Positions 15,860 to 25,304 are shown, counted from the first letter of the stretch. The stretch is DNA of 63,129 nucleotides from an uncultured Christensenella sp. (GCA_949284695.1 CASDWJ010000034.1:1-63129); one strand, 5' to 3'. The notes: generated by a model not told the origin, from the sequence alone. Made by a program: numbers and translations.

Positions 15860-17153
15860 AACTTTGAAAACAAGCGCGGCAAGCGCAGAAAATAAAAATC
15901 CGATAATCACGACGCGCGGTCTTGTCAAAAAGTTCAACGGTAAGACGGTGCTTCGCGGCATAGACGCAGACATATACGAGGGTGAAAAAGTCGCGGTAAT
16001 AGGTCCGAGCGGAAGCGGCAAAAGCACCTTCCTGCGCTGTCTCAATCTGCTCGAGATACCGACGGCGGGCACGATCGCGTTCGGCGACGAGATCATTTAC
16101 GAAAGCGACTATTACGCGCAAAAGGACAAGCTGAAAGAACTCGAAGCCAAAAAGCGCGTTTACACGAGCGGCTCGGACGACGAACAAGTCGAAAAGCTGA
16201 CGAAAAAACTCGAAACGCTCAAAAACGACAAAAAAGAAAGCGAAAGACTGACCAAAGAGCTGAAGAATCATCTGAAACTGCTCAAGGCGACCTCCTACCG
16301 CGACGGCGCGCAGGCAGAAGCGGAAGAAACTGCCGCAAAGATAAGCGCGACAAAGGCGGAGACGGCTGCTCTGACCGTTGAAATAAAAAAGGCAAAAGCG
16401 GATATAAAAGCGCGCAAAGCAGAAGTCAAATCCTCGCTGGACGCAAGCGTTACCGCAAGCCTTCAGGCGGAGATAAACAAGCAGAGAAAGATCACGGCGC
16501 AGTCGAGAGCGCGTCACAAGAAATTTATCGCGCAGATGGAAAAGACGATCGACTCGCACAGAAGGACGACGGGCATGGTCTTTCAGCACTTCAATCTGTT
16601 CAACAACCTCAGCGTACTCGACAACATCACTCTCGCGCCGATAAAGACGGGGCTCGAAGCGGTCAAGGCGCGCAAGAAGCTGCTCAAAGCCGCCGCAAGA
16701 AAGGGCGACGAAAACGCAAAAGAGGAACTGCTCTCTCTGCCCCACAAGCTGGAGATAATAGAAAACGCGCGCAAGCAGGCTTACGAACTGCTCGACCGCG
16801 TGGGACTCAAGGACAAGGCAGACGTATATCCCGTCACTCTGTCGGGCGGTCAGAAACAGCGTATCGCGATAGTCAGAGCGCTTGCGATGAATCCCAAAAT
16901 TATGCTTTTCGACGAGCCTACTTCCGCTCTCGACCCCGAGATGGTCGGAGAGGTGTTGCAGGTCATAAAAAAGCTCGCGGACGACGGCATGACAATGGTG
17001 ATCGTCACTCACGAAATGGGTTTTGCAAGAGAAGTCGCGACCCGCGTGCTGTTTATCGACGAAGGTCAGATAAAAGAGGACGCTCCGCCCAAAGAACTGT
17101 TCGGTGACCCGAAAAACGAAAGACTCCAAGAGTTTTTGTCAAAAGTTCTTTAA
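15849..17153 (+). CDS. amino-acid ABC transporter ATPase with a long coiled-coil insertion
   Basis: A 434-aa ATPase; family members (GlnQ type) are about 240 aa. All core motifs are intact: Walker [10 protein letters not shown] (52-60), Q-loop Gln246 in MVFQHFNLF, signature LSGGQ (331-335), Walker B IMLFDEP (351-357) and switch His388. The extra length lies in two places. Residues ~85-237, between the Walker A strand region and the Q-loop, are a Lys/Glu/Ala-rich heptad-like stretch predicted to form a long coiled coil. A second insert of ~30 residues (about 270-300, [21 protein letters not shown]) follows the LAPIK segment. The frame is continuous, with no decay. It overlaps the permease gene. 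The inserts could bind a partner or cross-link transporters. Confidence 0.93.
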   Translation: MQDKTLKTSAASAENKNPIITTRGLVKKFNGKTVLRGIDADIYEGEKVAVIGPSGSGKSTFLRCLNLLEIPTAGTIAFGDEIIYESDYYAQKDKLKELEAKKRVYTSGSDDEQVEKLTKKLETLKNDKKESERLTKELKNHLKLLKATSYRDGAQAEAEETAAKISATKAETAALTVEIKKAKADIKARKAEVKSSLDASVTASLQAEINKQRKITAQSRARHKKFIAQMEKTIDSHRRTTGMVFQHFNLFNNLSVLDNITLAPIKTGLEAVKARKKLLKAAARKGDENAKEELLSLPHKLEIIENARKQAYELLDRVGLKDKADVYPVTLSGGQKQRIAIVRALAMNPKIMLFDEPTSALDPEMVGEVLQVIKKLADDGMTMVIVTHEMGFAREVATRVLFIDEGQIKEDAPPKELFGDPKNERLQEFLSKVL

Positions 17154-17177
17154 ACAAGAAAATCCTTATATGGACAT

Positions 17178-17213
17178 GACCCCGCAAACCAACGTTTGCG
17201 GGGTCCTCTTTTT
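17178..17213 (+). terminator. terminator of the amino-acid ABC operon
   Basis: GACCCCGCAAAC, 4-nt loop, GTTTGCGGGGTC, then CTCTTTTTCTTT. Confidence 0.9.
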
Positions 17214-17373
17214 CTTTATGCCGTTTACGGGTCAAGCCGTCAACAAGCCGTCTTATACTTTTTGCAGAACAAATTGCATTTTACCGTTCGTTTCGCTTTC
17301 GCCACTATAAATTACGCCTGTCGCAGATTTAAATAAAACAGCGAGTATTTTGACTGAAAAACTTTCACCGCCG

Positions 17374-18423
17374 TTATCTTTTCTGATCAAAAAGCCATTC
17401 CTGCCACTTTTCGCCCGCATAAAAACTTTTCATCATCTTATGCCCGCCTTTTTCGTAAAGACTAAACCTTACGTCGCATACGTCTTTGAGTTTTTCGCAG
17501 GAGCTGACGTCGCTGTCCGACGGCACGACGTCGTCGTCTTTCGCGTGACCCGCCCATATCTTTGCGCCCTTGAACGCGTCGACGTCGAAAGTGTCGGAAT
17601 CGGCGTCCGGGAAATATCCCATGAGAGGTATTGCCGCCGCGTAAAAACCGGGATTGTCGTATAGCGAATACCAGGTGCACGCTCCGCCGTGCGAAATACC
17701 GGTAACGTATATCCTGTCCGCATCTATCGGGTAAGTCTCCTTAAGTTGCCCGACAAGTCGTCTGAGCGCCTTGGCGAACACGTTGATAGTACTGAGATTG
17801 TCGCAAGTCAGATTGTCGCATTGAGGCAGAAGGACGAAGCAGTCCTCTTTGAGATCTATGCCGACCGTCGTAAATTCCACGAGCTGTCTGACGTTGTCGT
17901 GCCCGAGGCAACCCGCGCCGTGCAGATAGATGAAAAGCGGCTTCTTCCCCTCTCCTTTGCATTCTTTCATTCTGAAAGGAATCTCGATGCCCGCGTCCAC
18001 GTCGAAATAAGAAAACTTCTTGTATCCCGAGATATTCAACCTTTTGCGCACGACCGTATTTTTGTCGTACTTTGCTCTTATCGCCGCCGCTTTGTCCGCG
18101 ATCTTTATCATCTCGACGTTTTCTTTTTCTATCGCCTTGAAGAAATCGGACTTGTCCATCACGCCGTATTCGTAAAACCTGTTTTTATCGAAATATACGA
18201 GAAAGAGAACTCCGTTTTCGTGCAATATGCCGGCATAATACCATTTGAGAATCTTGTCCCCTTCGGCATAACCGGGATGCTCTTTGAAAAACTGCTCGAG
18301 AAGCAGGTCGTATATCTTGTCCCTGTCCTTTTCTTCAAACGCAGCCACAGACAGACGCTCGTGTTCTTTATACAGATATTCACGAAAGATCTCTTTGTCT
18401 CTTACCACGACGAAATATCTCAC
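17374..18423 (-). CDS. alpha/beta-hydrolase (esterase/prolyl-oligopeptidase-like)
   Basis: A 349-aa serine hydrolase with no signal peptide. The N-terminal ~130 residues are unlike known domains by eye. The catalytic domain starts near 150 (YLHGAGCLGHDN, oxyanion region), with nucleophile Ser244 in GISHGGACTW, an acid among Asp296-298 in GHAKDDDVVP, and His328 in EKGGHKM. This resembles Esterase_phd/LpqC or feruloyl-esterase-like enzymes; the substrate is unknown. The start is GTG at 18423 with SD GAGGA 8 nt upstream. It lies 47 nt after the DUF2779 gene and may be cotranscribed with it. The ACACGGGCACG element sits between the two genes. Confidence 0.85.
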   Translation of the reverse strand: MRYFVVVRDKEIFREYLYKEHERLSVAAFEEKDRDKIYDLLLEQFFKEHPGYAEGDKILKWYYAGILHENGVLFLVYFDKNRFYEYGVMDKSDFFKAIEKENVEMIKIADKAAAIRAKYDKNTVVRKRLNISGYKKFSYFDVDAGIEIPFRMKECKGEGKKPLFIYLHGAGCLGHDNVRQLVEFTTVGIDLKEDCFVLLPQCDNLTCDNLSTINVFAKALRRLVGQLKETYPIDADRIYVTGISHGGACTWYSLYDNPGFYAAAIPLMGYFPDADSDTFDVDAFKGAKIWAGHAKDDDVVPSDSDVSSCEKLKDVCDVRFSLYEKGGHKMMKSFYAGEKWQEWLFDQKR

Positions 18424-18452
18424 CTTATCTTCCTCTATAATGTCATATTATC

Positions 18453-18470
18453 TACACGGGCACGAAAAAA
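18453..18470 (+). repeat. dispersed ACACGGGCACG intergenic element, copy 2
   Basis: TACACGGGCACGAAAAAA, identical to copy 1 (3167). It directly abuts the stop codon of the DUF2779 gene and lies 30 nt before the esterase start. Confidence 0.6.
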
Positions 18471-19961
18471 TCAAACTCTTTTCCTGATGTCCTCAAGTAT
18501 CGTGATCATAGAGAGCGTGTCCAGCTTGCAATATTCCCACAGCGCCGCGCGCCTCTCCTCTCTCTCCTTTTCGCTCATCACGGGAAACATCAGGTAGGTC
18601 GCCATCGCGTCCGCGCCGTTGTGCACCGCCCCGACCTCGTAGCCGTGCGCGCCCTCGGGGTCTACGCACCTGTATATCGTCTTGAGAGAGCGCGAGCCGA
18701 GCGACTCGCCGTAATAGACGGTATCGCTTGCGAATACCGCGCCGATGTCGCGGACGTTGTTGCGCGCGGTCAGAAGTTTTACGCGCACGTCGGGGAACAT
18801 CTGCGCGAGCTGACCCAGCACCTTGCACTCGAGGAATTTGCCGAAAGCGAGTATGCACGAATTGGCGGGTATCTGCTCGGCAAGCCGTCTTGCGATCTCC
18901 TCTCTGCCGTCCTCTCCGTCGGGGGCGATATAGCCGTAATGCACGGGCGCGTCGCCCTCTTTTTCTATCACGTGCAGGGAATACTGGAACGCGACCGTCT
19001 CGAGCGGTCTGACCCCGCGGTATCTCGGAATGCACGACTGAAGCGACTCGAAGTCGAGAAAGCAAAGCGGATACCACAGCCCCGACAAGAACTTCTGCAA
19101 CTCCTTTTTGTTGACCGAGACCGCCTTTTCGTCATACAGCTTTATCAGGTTGGCAACTTTGGGTTTGAGCAGATGCGCGTTGGCTCTGAGATCGTCCATC
19201 GAGACGATGCCGTCCGCGTACAGCCTGTATCTTGTCGCGGAGTCAACGCCGTGCAGAGTGAAAAGCGACGGCTTGTCCAGCCACTTGCCGAAACAGTCGG
19301 CAAAATACTCGCACCCGAACTGTCTCTCGCAGTTGGCGCAAAGCTCAGCGTCGGGAAAGTCGTTTTTCTGCACGAAAGCGGCAAGTTCTTCGCAATTCTT
19401 CGCGACCTTGTCGGCATAGCGCGCGACGCGCCTTGTCAGATCTATCTTCCTGAGCAATGCGGATTCCTTGACGACTTTGCCGCGCATATAGTTCTGATCT
19501 GTGACGACGAGAGAGATCTTGGAGACCTTGATCCCTTTGAGTTTCGCGACGTGCGCGAGATATGCAAGCTCTCTGATATAATTTTCTGAAGGAGCCGTCG
19601 CACATTTGACGATATAAAAATTGACGCCGTCCTCAGCGGGTACCGCGACGTCGAAAGCGCAACTGAAATTCTTCGCGAGAAGCACGCCGTCGTAAACCGT
19701 CCTGCCCTCGGACAACAAAGAGTCCGTCTTTTTCGCAAGTTCGGTCAGCGCGACGTAATCGTCTGCACGACTGCCGACTTCTTCTCCTCCCGTGAAAAGC
19801 GAACGGGCGAGACGTGAGAGCTGTCTCGTCTCCTCTCTCCTCTGCCTTATCGTAAGACTGAGTTTTGCCGAATCGGGGCTGCTCGCCTCGTATCTCGCCG
19901 CACGGCGGCATCTCGTGTATTTTACGTATAACCTTTTGGTAACTATCCCTTTTATAGCCAT
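18471..19961 (-). CDS. DUF2779-type protein with nuclease-like fold
   Basis: A 496-aa protein matching the DUF2779 pattern. The N-terminal TKRLYVKYTRCRRAARYEA resembles the CxR entry of such proteins, then comes a PD-(D/E)XK-like region (about 90-190). A cysteine cluster CANCERQFGCEYFADC (near 230) may bind iron-sulfur or zinc. The C-terminal exonuclease-like domain has FLDFESLQ (acidic pair), RPLETVAFQYSLHVIE, and YCKLDTLSMITIL (final acidic residue). A role in DNA or RNA processing is likely but unproven. The ATG at 19961 is preferred over 20030: the N-terminal motif starts there and a consensus promoter ends 6 nt before it, which implies a leaderless mRNA. Confidence 0.8.
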   Translation of the reverse strand: MAIKGIVTKRLYVKYTRCRRAARYEASSPDSAKLSLTIRQRREETRQLSRLARSLFTGGEEVGSRADDYVALTELAKKTDSLLSEGRTVYDGVLLAKNFSCAFDVAVPAEDGVNFYIVKCATAPSENYIRELAYLAHVAKLKGIKVSKISLVVTDQNYMRGKVVKESALLRKIDLTRRVARYADKVAKNCEELAAFVQKNDFPDAELCANCERQFGCEYFADCFGKWLDKPSLFTLHGVDSATRYRLYADGIVSMDDLRANAHLLKPKVANLIKLYDEKAVSVNKKELQKFLSGLWYPLCFLDFESLQSCIPRYRGVRPLETVAFQYSLHVIEKEGDAPVHYGYIAPDGEDGREEIARRLAEQIPANSCILAFGKFLECKVLGQLAQMFPDVRVKLLTARNNVRDIGAVFASDTVYYGESLGSRSLKTIYRCVDPEGAHGYEVGAVHNGADAMATYLMFPVMSEKEREERRAALWEYCKLDTLSMITILEDIRKRV

Positions 19962-19967
19962 AGATAT

Positions 19968-19996
19968 AGTATACCATACCGCGGCGGTTTTTTCAA
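19968..19996 (-). promoter_or_regulatory. sigmaA promoter giving a leaderless DUF2779 transcript
   Basis: Minus strand TTGAAA (19996-19991), 17-nt spacer, TATACT (19973-19968), then 6 nt to the A of the ATG at 19961. No SD is present. Confidence 0.8.
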
Positions 19997-20060
19997 CGGC
20001 TGAGACGCGCTGTATAATATTACTCGTCAATTTTGCGATCGAAGCCTGTTTTATCCGGTA

Positions 20061-20089
20061 TTGACACTTTGTGCCGCAGATGTTATCAT
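20061..20089 (+). promoter_or_regulatory. sigmaA promoter of the DUF898-like gene
   Basis: TTGACA, 17-nt spacer, TATCAT. A perfect TATAAT at 20095-20100 is badly spaced from this -35. Confidence 0.65.
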
Positions 20090-20121
20090 TTGACTATAAT
20101 GCGACAAGGAGGGAATTATTT

Positions 20122-20439
20122 ATGTCGGATTCAGACAAGTCGAGATCCGGGTTCGACGGAGGAGTGCTCGGTTATATCGGCATACACCTGCTCGCAACGC
20201 TCGTATCGGTGTGCACGCTTTTCATAGGTTACCCCTGGGCGGCGTGCATGACGTACAGATGGGAGATCAAACATACGACGATTGACGGCAAAAGGCTTGT
20301 GTTTGACGGCACGGGCGCGCAACTGTTCGGCACGTATATCAAGTGGTTTTTGCTGTGCATAATCACTATCGGTATATATACGCTGTGGCTTCCCGTCAAG
20401 ATGACCGCATGGAGGGTCAAACATACCCGCTTCGCCTGA
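20122..20439 (+). CDS. small DUF898-like membrane protein
   Basis: A 105-aa membrane protein with two helices (about residues 14-33 and 67-88). FIGYPWAACMTYRWEIKHTTIDGKRLVFDGTGAQLFGTYIKW and the repeat-like end LPVKMTAWRVKHTRF resemble DUF898/YjgN-type proteins, which repeat a (W/Y)xxKHTxxxG block. It is far shorter than YjgN, so it looks like a minimal one-unit form. The function is unknown. The ATG at 20122 is chosen over 20071 because of SD AAGGAGGG; the longer form would overlap the promoter. It is monocistronic, with a strong terminator. Confidence 0.78.
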   Translation: MSDSDKSRSGFDGGVLGYIGIHLLATLVSVCTLFIGYPWAACMTYRWEIKHTTIDGKRLVFDGTGAQLFGTYIKWFLLCIITIGIYTLWLPVKMTAWRVKHTRFA

Positions 20440-20460
20440 GCGCTAAAACGGATATAACAG

Positions 20461-20497
20461 ACACGGGCACGTAAAATTTACGTGCCCGTGTCGTTTT
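20461..20497. terminator. perfect 15-bp hairpin terminator built from the ACACGGGCACG element
   Basis: ACACGGGCACGTAAA, one base, TTTACGTGCCCGTGT, then TCGTTTTG. It lies between the converging DUF898-like and GH43 genes and so may serve both. Each arm is a copy of the dispersed element seen singly at 3167, 18453, 25321, 31074 and 54297. Confidence 0.8.
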
Positions 20498-20510
20498 GTA
20501 GCGCCTTATA

Positions 20511-21437
20511 TTATTCCGTTTTCCTCTTTGAGTCGTACCTGATGAGTACAGGTCTTTCGTATTTTTTCGTAAAAGCCGTGCGCGCGTCGGGACTGTGAAG
20601 TATAAGATATCTCTGCCCGACGTAATCGTCGAATATCATTCCGTGCCCGCCGTCCGAGGTATAGACCGCGCCTTCCTGCACCCACCTGCCGTCTATCCTG
20701 CCGTCCTGCGCGAGCGCGACAAGCTGGACGTATTGTCTGTCAGCCGTCCTCGTCGACCACAGCATTTTCAAATGCCCGTTTTCTCTGAAGCAGAACGGAC
20801 CGTCCGTTATCTTCTTTTTCGATCTGACGGGGCGGTATACGTTATCCGACGCGCGGAAAAGAAGCACGTCGGTATTTTCCTCTACGCCCGACATGTCCTC
20901 TTTGAGTCTGACGGCGCGTATCTCCCCGTCGTCGCACTCGATATATTCTCTGCAATACACGCACCAGTATCTGCCGTCCTGCTCTGCGAGCGTACCGTCG
21001 AGACAGGAAGTGTCCTGCGGGGTCAGCCTCACACCGTCAGTGTACATTCCGTCTACGCTGTCGCACGAAAACATATAAGCCCCCCGCTTTCCACCCTCGG
21101 GAGACAGAGTGACGAGAAGGCGGTATCTGCCGCCCGCGAAATGTATCTCGGGCGCCCAGAAGTCGCGGTATACCGTATCGAGCGCGCTTTTTTCGAGCAC
21201 CGTGAACGGTCCTTTCCACGTGACGAGATCTTCCGACCTGTAGATCACGGTACCGTAGCTGTCGTTGAAGTTGTAACGATAGATAGTGCCTGTCATTATA
21301 TAACCGCTCTTCCCGTCCTTTATCACGAACGGGTCGCGAACGGTTATGTCGTTAAACGTCAGACCTTCGCGGTACGGTATCGGCCATTCAAGCCGTCTGC
21401 CGCCCATATATTTCCTGAATTTTTTCAAAAGTCCCAT
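20511..21437 (-). CDS. glycoside hydrolase family 43 protein
   Basis: A 308-aa five-bladed beta-propeller glycosidase without a signal peptide, so it acts on imported oligosaccharides. Visible: catalytic-base Asp35 in ITVRDPFVIK, DFWAPEIHFAGGRYRLLVT (blade with the pKa-tuning Asp region), SCLDGTLAEQDGRYWCVY, and ITDGPFCFRENGHLKMLWS, where the usual EGP acid motif reads DGP. GGHGMIF closes the propeller. Activity is probably arabinosidase, xylosidase or a related exo-acting type; which one cannot be told. SD GGGAGG. It is divergent from the GH2-symporter genes and shares their intergenic region. Confidence 0.9.
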   Translation of the reverse strand: MGLLKKFRKYMGGRRLEWPIPYREGLTFNDITVRDPFVIKDGKSGYIMTGTIYRYNFNDSYGTVIYRSEDLVTWKGPFTVLEKSALDTVYRDFWAPEIHFAGGRYRLLVTLSPEGGKRGAYMFSCDSVDGMYTDGVRLTPQDTSCLDGTLAEQDGRYWCVYCREYIECDDGEIRAVRLKEDMSGVEENTDVLLFRASDNVYRPVRSKKKITDGPFCFRENGHLKMLWSTRTADRQYVQLVALAQDGRIDGRWVQEGAVYTSDGGHGMIFDDYVGQRYLILHSPDARTAFTKKYERPVLIRYDSKRKTE

Positions 21438-21562
21438 GCCTTCCTCCCTTTTTTATTTTCTCATAAGCGGCGTGATTTTGCAACCGTCGCGGACGATGAG
21501 CGCGATTTGTATAAATCTCACCCGTTTTGCTGATAAAAATAATATCGGCGCAAAATCGGTTA

Positions 21563-21591
21563 TTGACCCGCGCGCATATAAAACTTATAAT
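21563..21591 (+). promoter_or_regulatory. sigmaA promoter of the GH2-symporter operon
   Basis: TTGACC, 17-nt spacer, TATAAT, with a second overlapping TATAAT at 21591-21596. It sits in the 200-bp region divergent from GH43. Confidence 0.85.
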
Positions 21592-21637
21592 ATAATTGTA
21601 AAGCGCAAAAGTCGGTCTGAGACCGCGGAGGTATCAT

Positions 21638-23797
21638 TTGAATAAGATCAACATCAACAAAGACTGGGAATTTGAAAAAGAAGGCGTAAAGACCAACGTC
21701 TCTCTGCCTCATACCTGGAACGGGCTTGACGGGCAGAACGGCGAAAACGGCTATTATCAGGGCAAATGCGTTTACCGCAAGACGATAGGCAGAACGGGCA
21801 GCGCCTGCTATATCGAATTCAACGGCGCGAACAGCGTGACCGAAGTTTTCATCAACGGCATCCCCGTCGGCACGCACAAGGGCGGCTACTCAATGTTCCG
21901 CTACAGGATAGACGAATATCTGATAAGAGAGGAAAATCTGCTCGAAGTGTTCGTCGACAACACCGTCGTGCCCGAAGTCTTCCCCACTTCTGCCGACTTC
22001 ACTTTCTACGGCGGCATTTACCGCGACGTGAATCTGATATTCCCCGGCAAGACCCACTTCTCTCTCGACGACGGGAGCCGCGACGGGATCTCTGCCGTGC
22101 CGAGAAAAGAGGGAGACGTCTGGAAGCTGGATATAAAGGCTTCGGTCACAGGCGCCTGCGACGACTGCGTATGCGTTTACGAACTCAAAAACGCTGACGG
22201 CGAAATAGTCGCCAAAACTACCCGCCCGTCCGACAAGCCCGATGCCTCGCTTACGATCGAAACCCCGCACCTGTGGAACGGAGTCAAAGACCCATACCTG
22301 TACTCGCTCGTCTGCTCCGTCGTCAGAAACGCAAAGACGGAGGACGAGAGGACGGTCAACGTCGGCTTCCGCGAGATCGTGTTCACAAGCGACAAGGGCT
22401 GTTTTCTCAACGGAGAGCATATCAAACTGAAGGGCGTGTCACGTCATCAGGACAGAGAGAAGATAGGCAACGCGCTTACGCTCAAAGAACATGCCGAGGA
22501 CATAGATCTGATACTCGAAGTCGGGGCAAACTCTGTCAGGCTGGCACACTATCAGCAGGCGGAAGAATTTTATACGCTCTGCGACGAAAAGGGTCTGCTC
22601 GTCTGGGCGGAAGTCCCCGTGATAACGATATACTCCAAAGCGCGTCAGCAGAATGCGGAAGAACAGCTGACCTCTCTTATAAAACAGAATATCAATCACC
22701 CCTGCATCTTCTGCTGGGGCATAGAAAACGAGATCACGCTGTCAGGCGAACGCAACAAAAAACTGATCGAAGGACTTCGCCGTCTCAACGACCTCGCGCA
22801 TACTCTCGACCCGTCGCGCGTCACGACGTGCGCGCAGGTAGCTATGACGAAGCCCGATTCTCAGCTCAACAGACTGACCGACATACTCGGCTACAACCAC
22901 TACTTCGGCTGGTATATGCAGACGGTCTATGCGCTCGACAAGTGGCTGGACGATTTTCACGCGTTGAATCCCGACGCGAAACTGTGCCTTTCCGAATACG
23001 GCGCCGAAGCCGTGATAGGCTATTACAGCGAAAACCCTGTGCAGGGAGACTACTCCGAAGGGTATCAGGCGATCTATCACGAACACTATATCGACGCTGT
23101 GAACGCTCGGGAATGGATGTGGGGATCGTACGTCTGGAACATGTTCGACTTCGGCTCTGCGGCGCGCAACGAGGGCGGCGTGCGAGGCAGGAACAACAAG
23201 GGTCTCGTCACGATAGACAGAAAGATCAGAAAAGACGCGTTCTATCTGTACAAGGCGACCTGGAGCGACGAAAAATTTGTGCATATCACCGCAAAACGCT
23301 ATCCTCAGCGTCTGGTCGGCACGACTAAGATAAAGGTATACTCCAACCTGTCCGAAGTCACTTTAAAAACCGAGGGCTACGAAAAGACGCTGAAAGCGGA
23401 CAGAGTTTTCGTATTCGACGACGTACCCGTCAAAGCGGGCGAGAACAAGATCGTAGCGACGGCTGGCAAATACTCTGACGAAATCTCCGTCAACGGCACC
23501 GATGCTCTGCCCGCAAGCTACGCTTTAGGAGAAGGCGTGCCCACATTGGTGCGCAACTGGTTCGGGACTGACGGCTCGTTCAAAGAGGACTGCCTCTCCG
23601 TAAACGACCGCGTCGGCACCCTGCTCGACAACAAGGAAGCGCAGGGCATGCTCAGACTCGCCGCGGGCAATACGGTCAACAAATGGTACGTAAAACTCCT
23701 GCGCCCGTTCAAGGTCAAAACCCTAATCAGAATCGCGGGAATAGATCCGCAGATGGCGGATATAATAAACGGATTTTTGCAGACGATAAAAAAATAA
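21638..23797 (+). CDS. glycoside hydrolase family 2 (beta-galactosidase/beta-glucuronidase-like)
   Basis: A 719-aa cytoplasmic GH2 enzyme. An N-terminal jelly-roll (SLPHTWNGLDGQ...YYQGKCVYRKTI) is followed by an Ig-like domain, then the TIM barrel with GVSRHQDREKIGNAL and NSVRLAHYQQ. The acid/base is Glu365 in WGIENEIT and the nucleophile Glu453 in LSEYGAEA. MWGSYVWNMFDFGS is typical of beta-galactosidases. A final domain follows after residue ~560. The start codon is TTG, 6 nt after SD GGAGG. It is followed after 19 nt by a GPH sugar symporter, giving an uptake-and-cleavage pair for a beta-linked oligosaccharide. Confidence 0.93.
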   Translation: MNKININKDWEFEKEGVKTNVSLPHTWNGLDGQNGENGYYQGKCVYRKTIGRTGSACYIEFNGANSVTEVFINGIPVGTHKGGYSMFRYRIDEYLIREENLLEVFVDNTVVPEVFPTSADFTFYGGIYRDVNLIFPGKTHFSLDDGSRDGISAVPRKEGDVWKLDIKASVTGACDDCVCVYELKNADGEIVAKTTRPSDKPDASLTIETPHLWNGVKDPYLYSLVCSVVRNAKTEDERTVNVGFREIVFTSDKGCFLNGEHIKLKGVSRHQDREKIGNALTLKEHAEDIDLILEVGANSVRLAHYQQAEEFYTLCDEKGLLVWAEVPVITIYSKARQQNAEEQLTSLIKQNINHPCIFCWGIENEITLSGERNKKLIEGLRRLNDLAHTLDPSRVTTCAQVAMTKPDSQLNRLTDILGYNHYFGWYMQTVYALDKWLDDFHALNPDAKLCLSEYGAEAVIGYYSENPVQGDYSEGYQAIYHEHYIDAVNAREWMWGSYVWNMFDFGSAARNEGGVRGRNNKGLVTIDRKIRKDAFYLYKATWSDEKFVHITAKRYPQRLVGTTKIKVYSNLSEVTLKTEGYEKTLKADRVFVFDDVPVKAGENKIVATAGKYSDEISVNGTDALPASYALGEGVPTLVRNWFGTDGSFKEDCLSVNDRVGTLLDNKEAQGMLRLAAGNTVNKWYVKLLRPFKVKTLIRIAGIDPQMADIINGFLQTIKK

Positions 23798-23816
23798 AGC
23801 CAATGGGGTAAATCAT

Positions 23817-25304
23817 ATGACAGATACCGCCGCCGTGCGCCCGTTCGGAGTGCGCGACAAGATAGGATACGCGTTGGGCGACTTCGCCTGCAACCTGAGT
23901 TTCACGCTGCTGTCCACCTATATGATGCTGTACTATATGCAGTATATGCTGATCAAGGAGACGGACTGGGCGTGGATAATCATCGTAGGCAAGCTGTGGG
24001 ACGCGATCAACGACCCGATCATCGGAGGCTTGACCGATCGCGTAAAAATAGGAAAAAGTAAATACAAGTCGTGGATTTCAATCGGCTCTATAGGTCTCGT
24101 CATATGTACGACGCTGGTATTTCTTCCGATACCTCAGGCAAGCTATGCGGTAAAAGTCCTGCTCTGTCTGCTTTCGTATATGGTTTGGTCTGTGTTCTAC
24201 ACTATGGTCAACGTGCCTTACGGCTCTCTGCACTCTGCGATAAGCGACGACCCCGTGCACCGCTCCTCGCTGTCTACGTTCAGAAGCGTGGGCGCGGGCG
24301 TGTCCATGCTGATAATAATGCTCCTTCCCTCTTTCGTCTACGACGAAAACGAAAATCTCAAGGGAGGAATGTTCGTCTGGCTCGCGCTCGGCTTTTCGGT
24401 AGTCGCCTTCTTTGCCCTCATCGGCGTCAAAAAGCTGACCACCGAACGCGTCAACGTCGGTCAGCCGATAGAAAAGAAGAAGCAGAATTACTTCGAGGTC
24501 CTGATCGCCTTCGCAAAAAACAGACCTATATGGGCGCTTACGATCGCCTCGATGGTGCAGGCGATCTGCTTCGTGGGCGCAAACAGCATGAATCAGATAG
24601 TGTTCCAGTCCTACTTCCGCAATACGGATATACTCACCGTAGTCACGATAGCTTCTTATGTGCCGATGATAGTGGTTATGTTTATGCTGAGCAAACTGGT
24701 CGCGCGCTTCGGCAAACGCAACTGCGTTATAGTTTCGTGCGCGATAAGCCTCGTAGGCGCGCTCGGCATGCTCGTATTCCCGTTTAAATACACCGAGGTC
24801 GGCGCGAGCGTGGACGTACTGTCCATTGTCATGTGGACGCTCTTTCTGATGATCGCCAATATCGGCAACGGCTTGTTCGGCGTCATCGTCTGGGCAATGG
24901 TCGTAGACTGTATAGATTATCAGAATATAAAGACGGGACAGCGCGACGAAGGCTCGATATACTCGCTGTATTCCTTCTTCCGCAAACTCGCGCAGGGCAT
25001 AGGATCTTCGCTTGTCGCTCTGGTACTCGGCTGGCTCGGATATCAGAAAGAACTGGGCGCTTCTCAGCCTTTTGAAGTGGCGAGCGACATAAAAACCGGA
25101 TACGTGCTGTTTCTGCTGATAGGTCTTGCGATAATGCTCGTGTCTATACTTGCAATCTACAATATAAAGAAATCCGACGAAGGTCGCATACACGACACCT
25201 TGTACAACAAAAAAGACGAGCCCGCCCTCGCGCTCGAAGGAGACGGCGCGATCGTTCCTCCGCAAGCCGGAGAAGCGACTTCTTCGCCCGAGGAAGAAGA
25301 ATGA
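23817..25304 (+). CDS. GPH-family sugar:cation symporter (MelB-like)
   Basis: A 495-aa membrane transporter with about 12 helices. The GPH/MelB signature is clear: DKIGYALGDFACNLSFTLLSTYMMLYYMQYM at the start and LWDAINDPIIGGLTDR in the cation-site loop. The helix pair near residues 360-380 contains the conserved GQRDEGSIYSLYSFFRKL. It imports a glycoside together with Na+ or H+. It is in an operon with the upstream GH2 gene. The cytoplasmic C-terminal tail of ~40 residues is acidic (ending SSPEEEE). Confidence 0.93.
   Translation: MTDTAAVRPFGVRDKIGYALGDFACNLSFTLLSTYMMLYYMQYMLIKETDWAWIIIVGKLWDAINDPIIGGLTDRVKIGKSKYKSWISIGSIGLVICTTLVFLPIPQASYAVKVLLCLLSYMVWSVFYTMVNVPYGSLHSAISDDPVHRSSLSTFRSVGAGVSMLIIMLLPSFVYDENENLKGGMFVWLALGFSVVAFFALIGVKKLTTERVNVGQPIEKKKQNYFEVLIAFAKNRPIWALTIASMVQAICFVGANSMNQIVFQSYFRNTDILTVVTIASYVPMIVVMFMLSKLVARFGKRNCVIVSCAISLVGALGMLVFPFKYTEVGASVDVLSIVMWTLFLMIANIGNGLFGVIVWAMVVDCIDYQNIKTGQRDEGSIYSLYSFFRKLAQGIGSSLVALVLGWLGYQKELGASQPFEVASDIKTGYVLFLLIGLAIMLVSILAIYNIKKSDEGRIHDTLYNKKDEPALALEGDGAIVPPQAGEATSSPEEEE

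Noticed and set aside
20095-20100. Perfect TATAAT as the -10 of the DUF898-like gene
   Set aside because: It is 28 nt from the TTGACA; the TATCAT at 20084 gives the normal 17-nt spacing.
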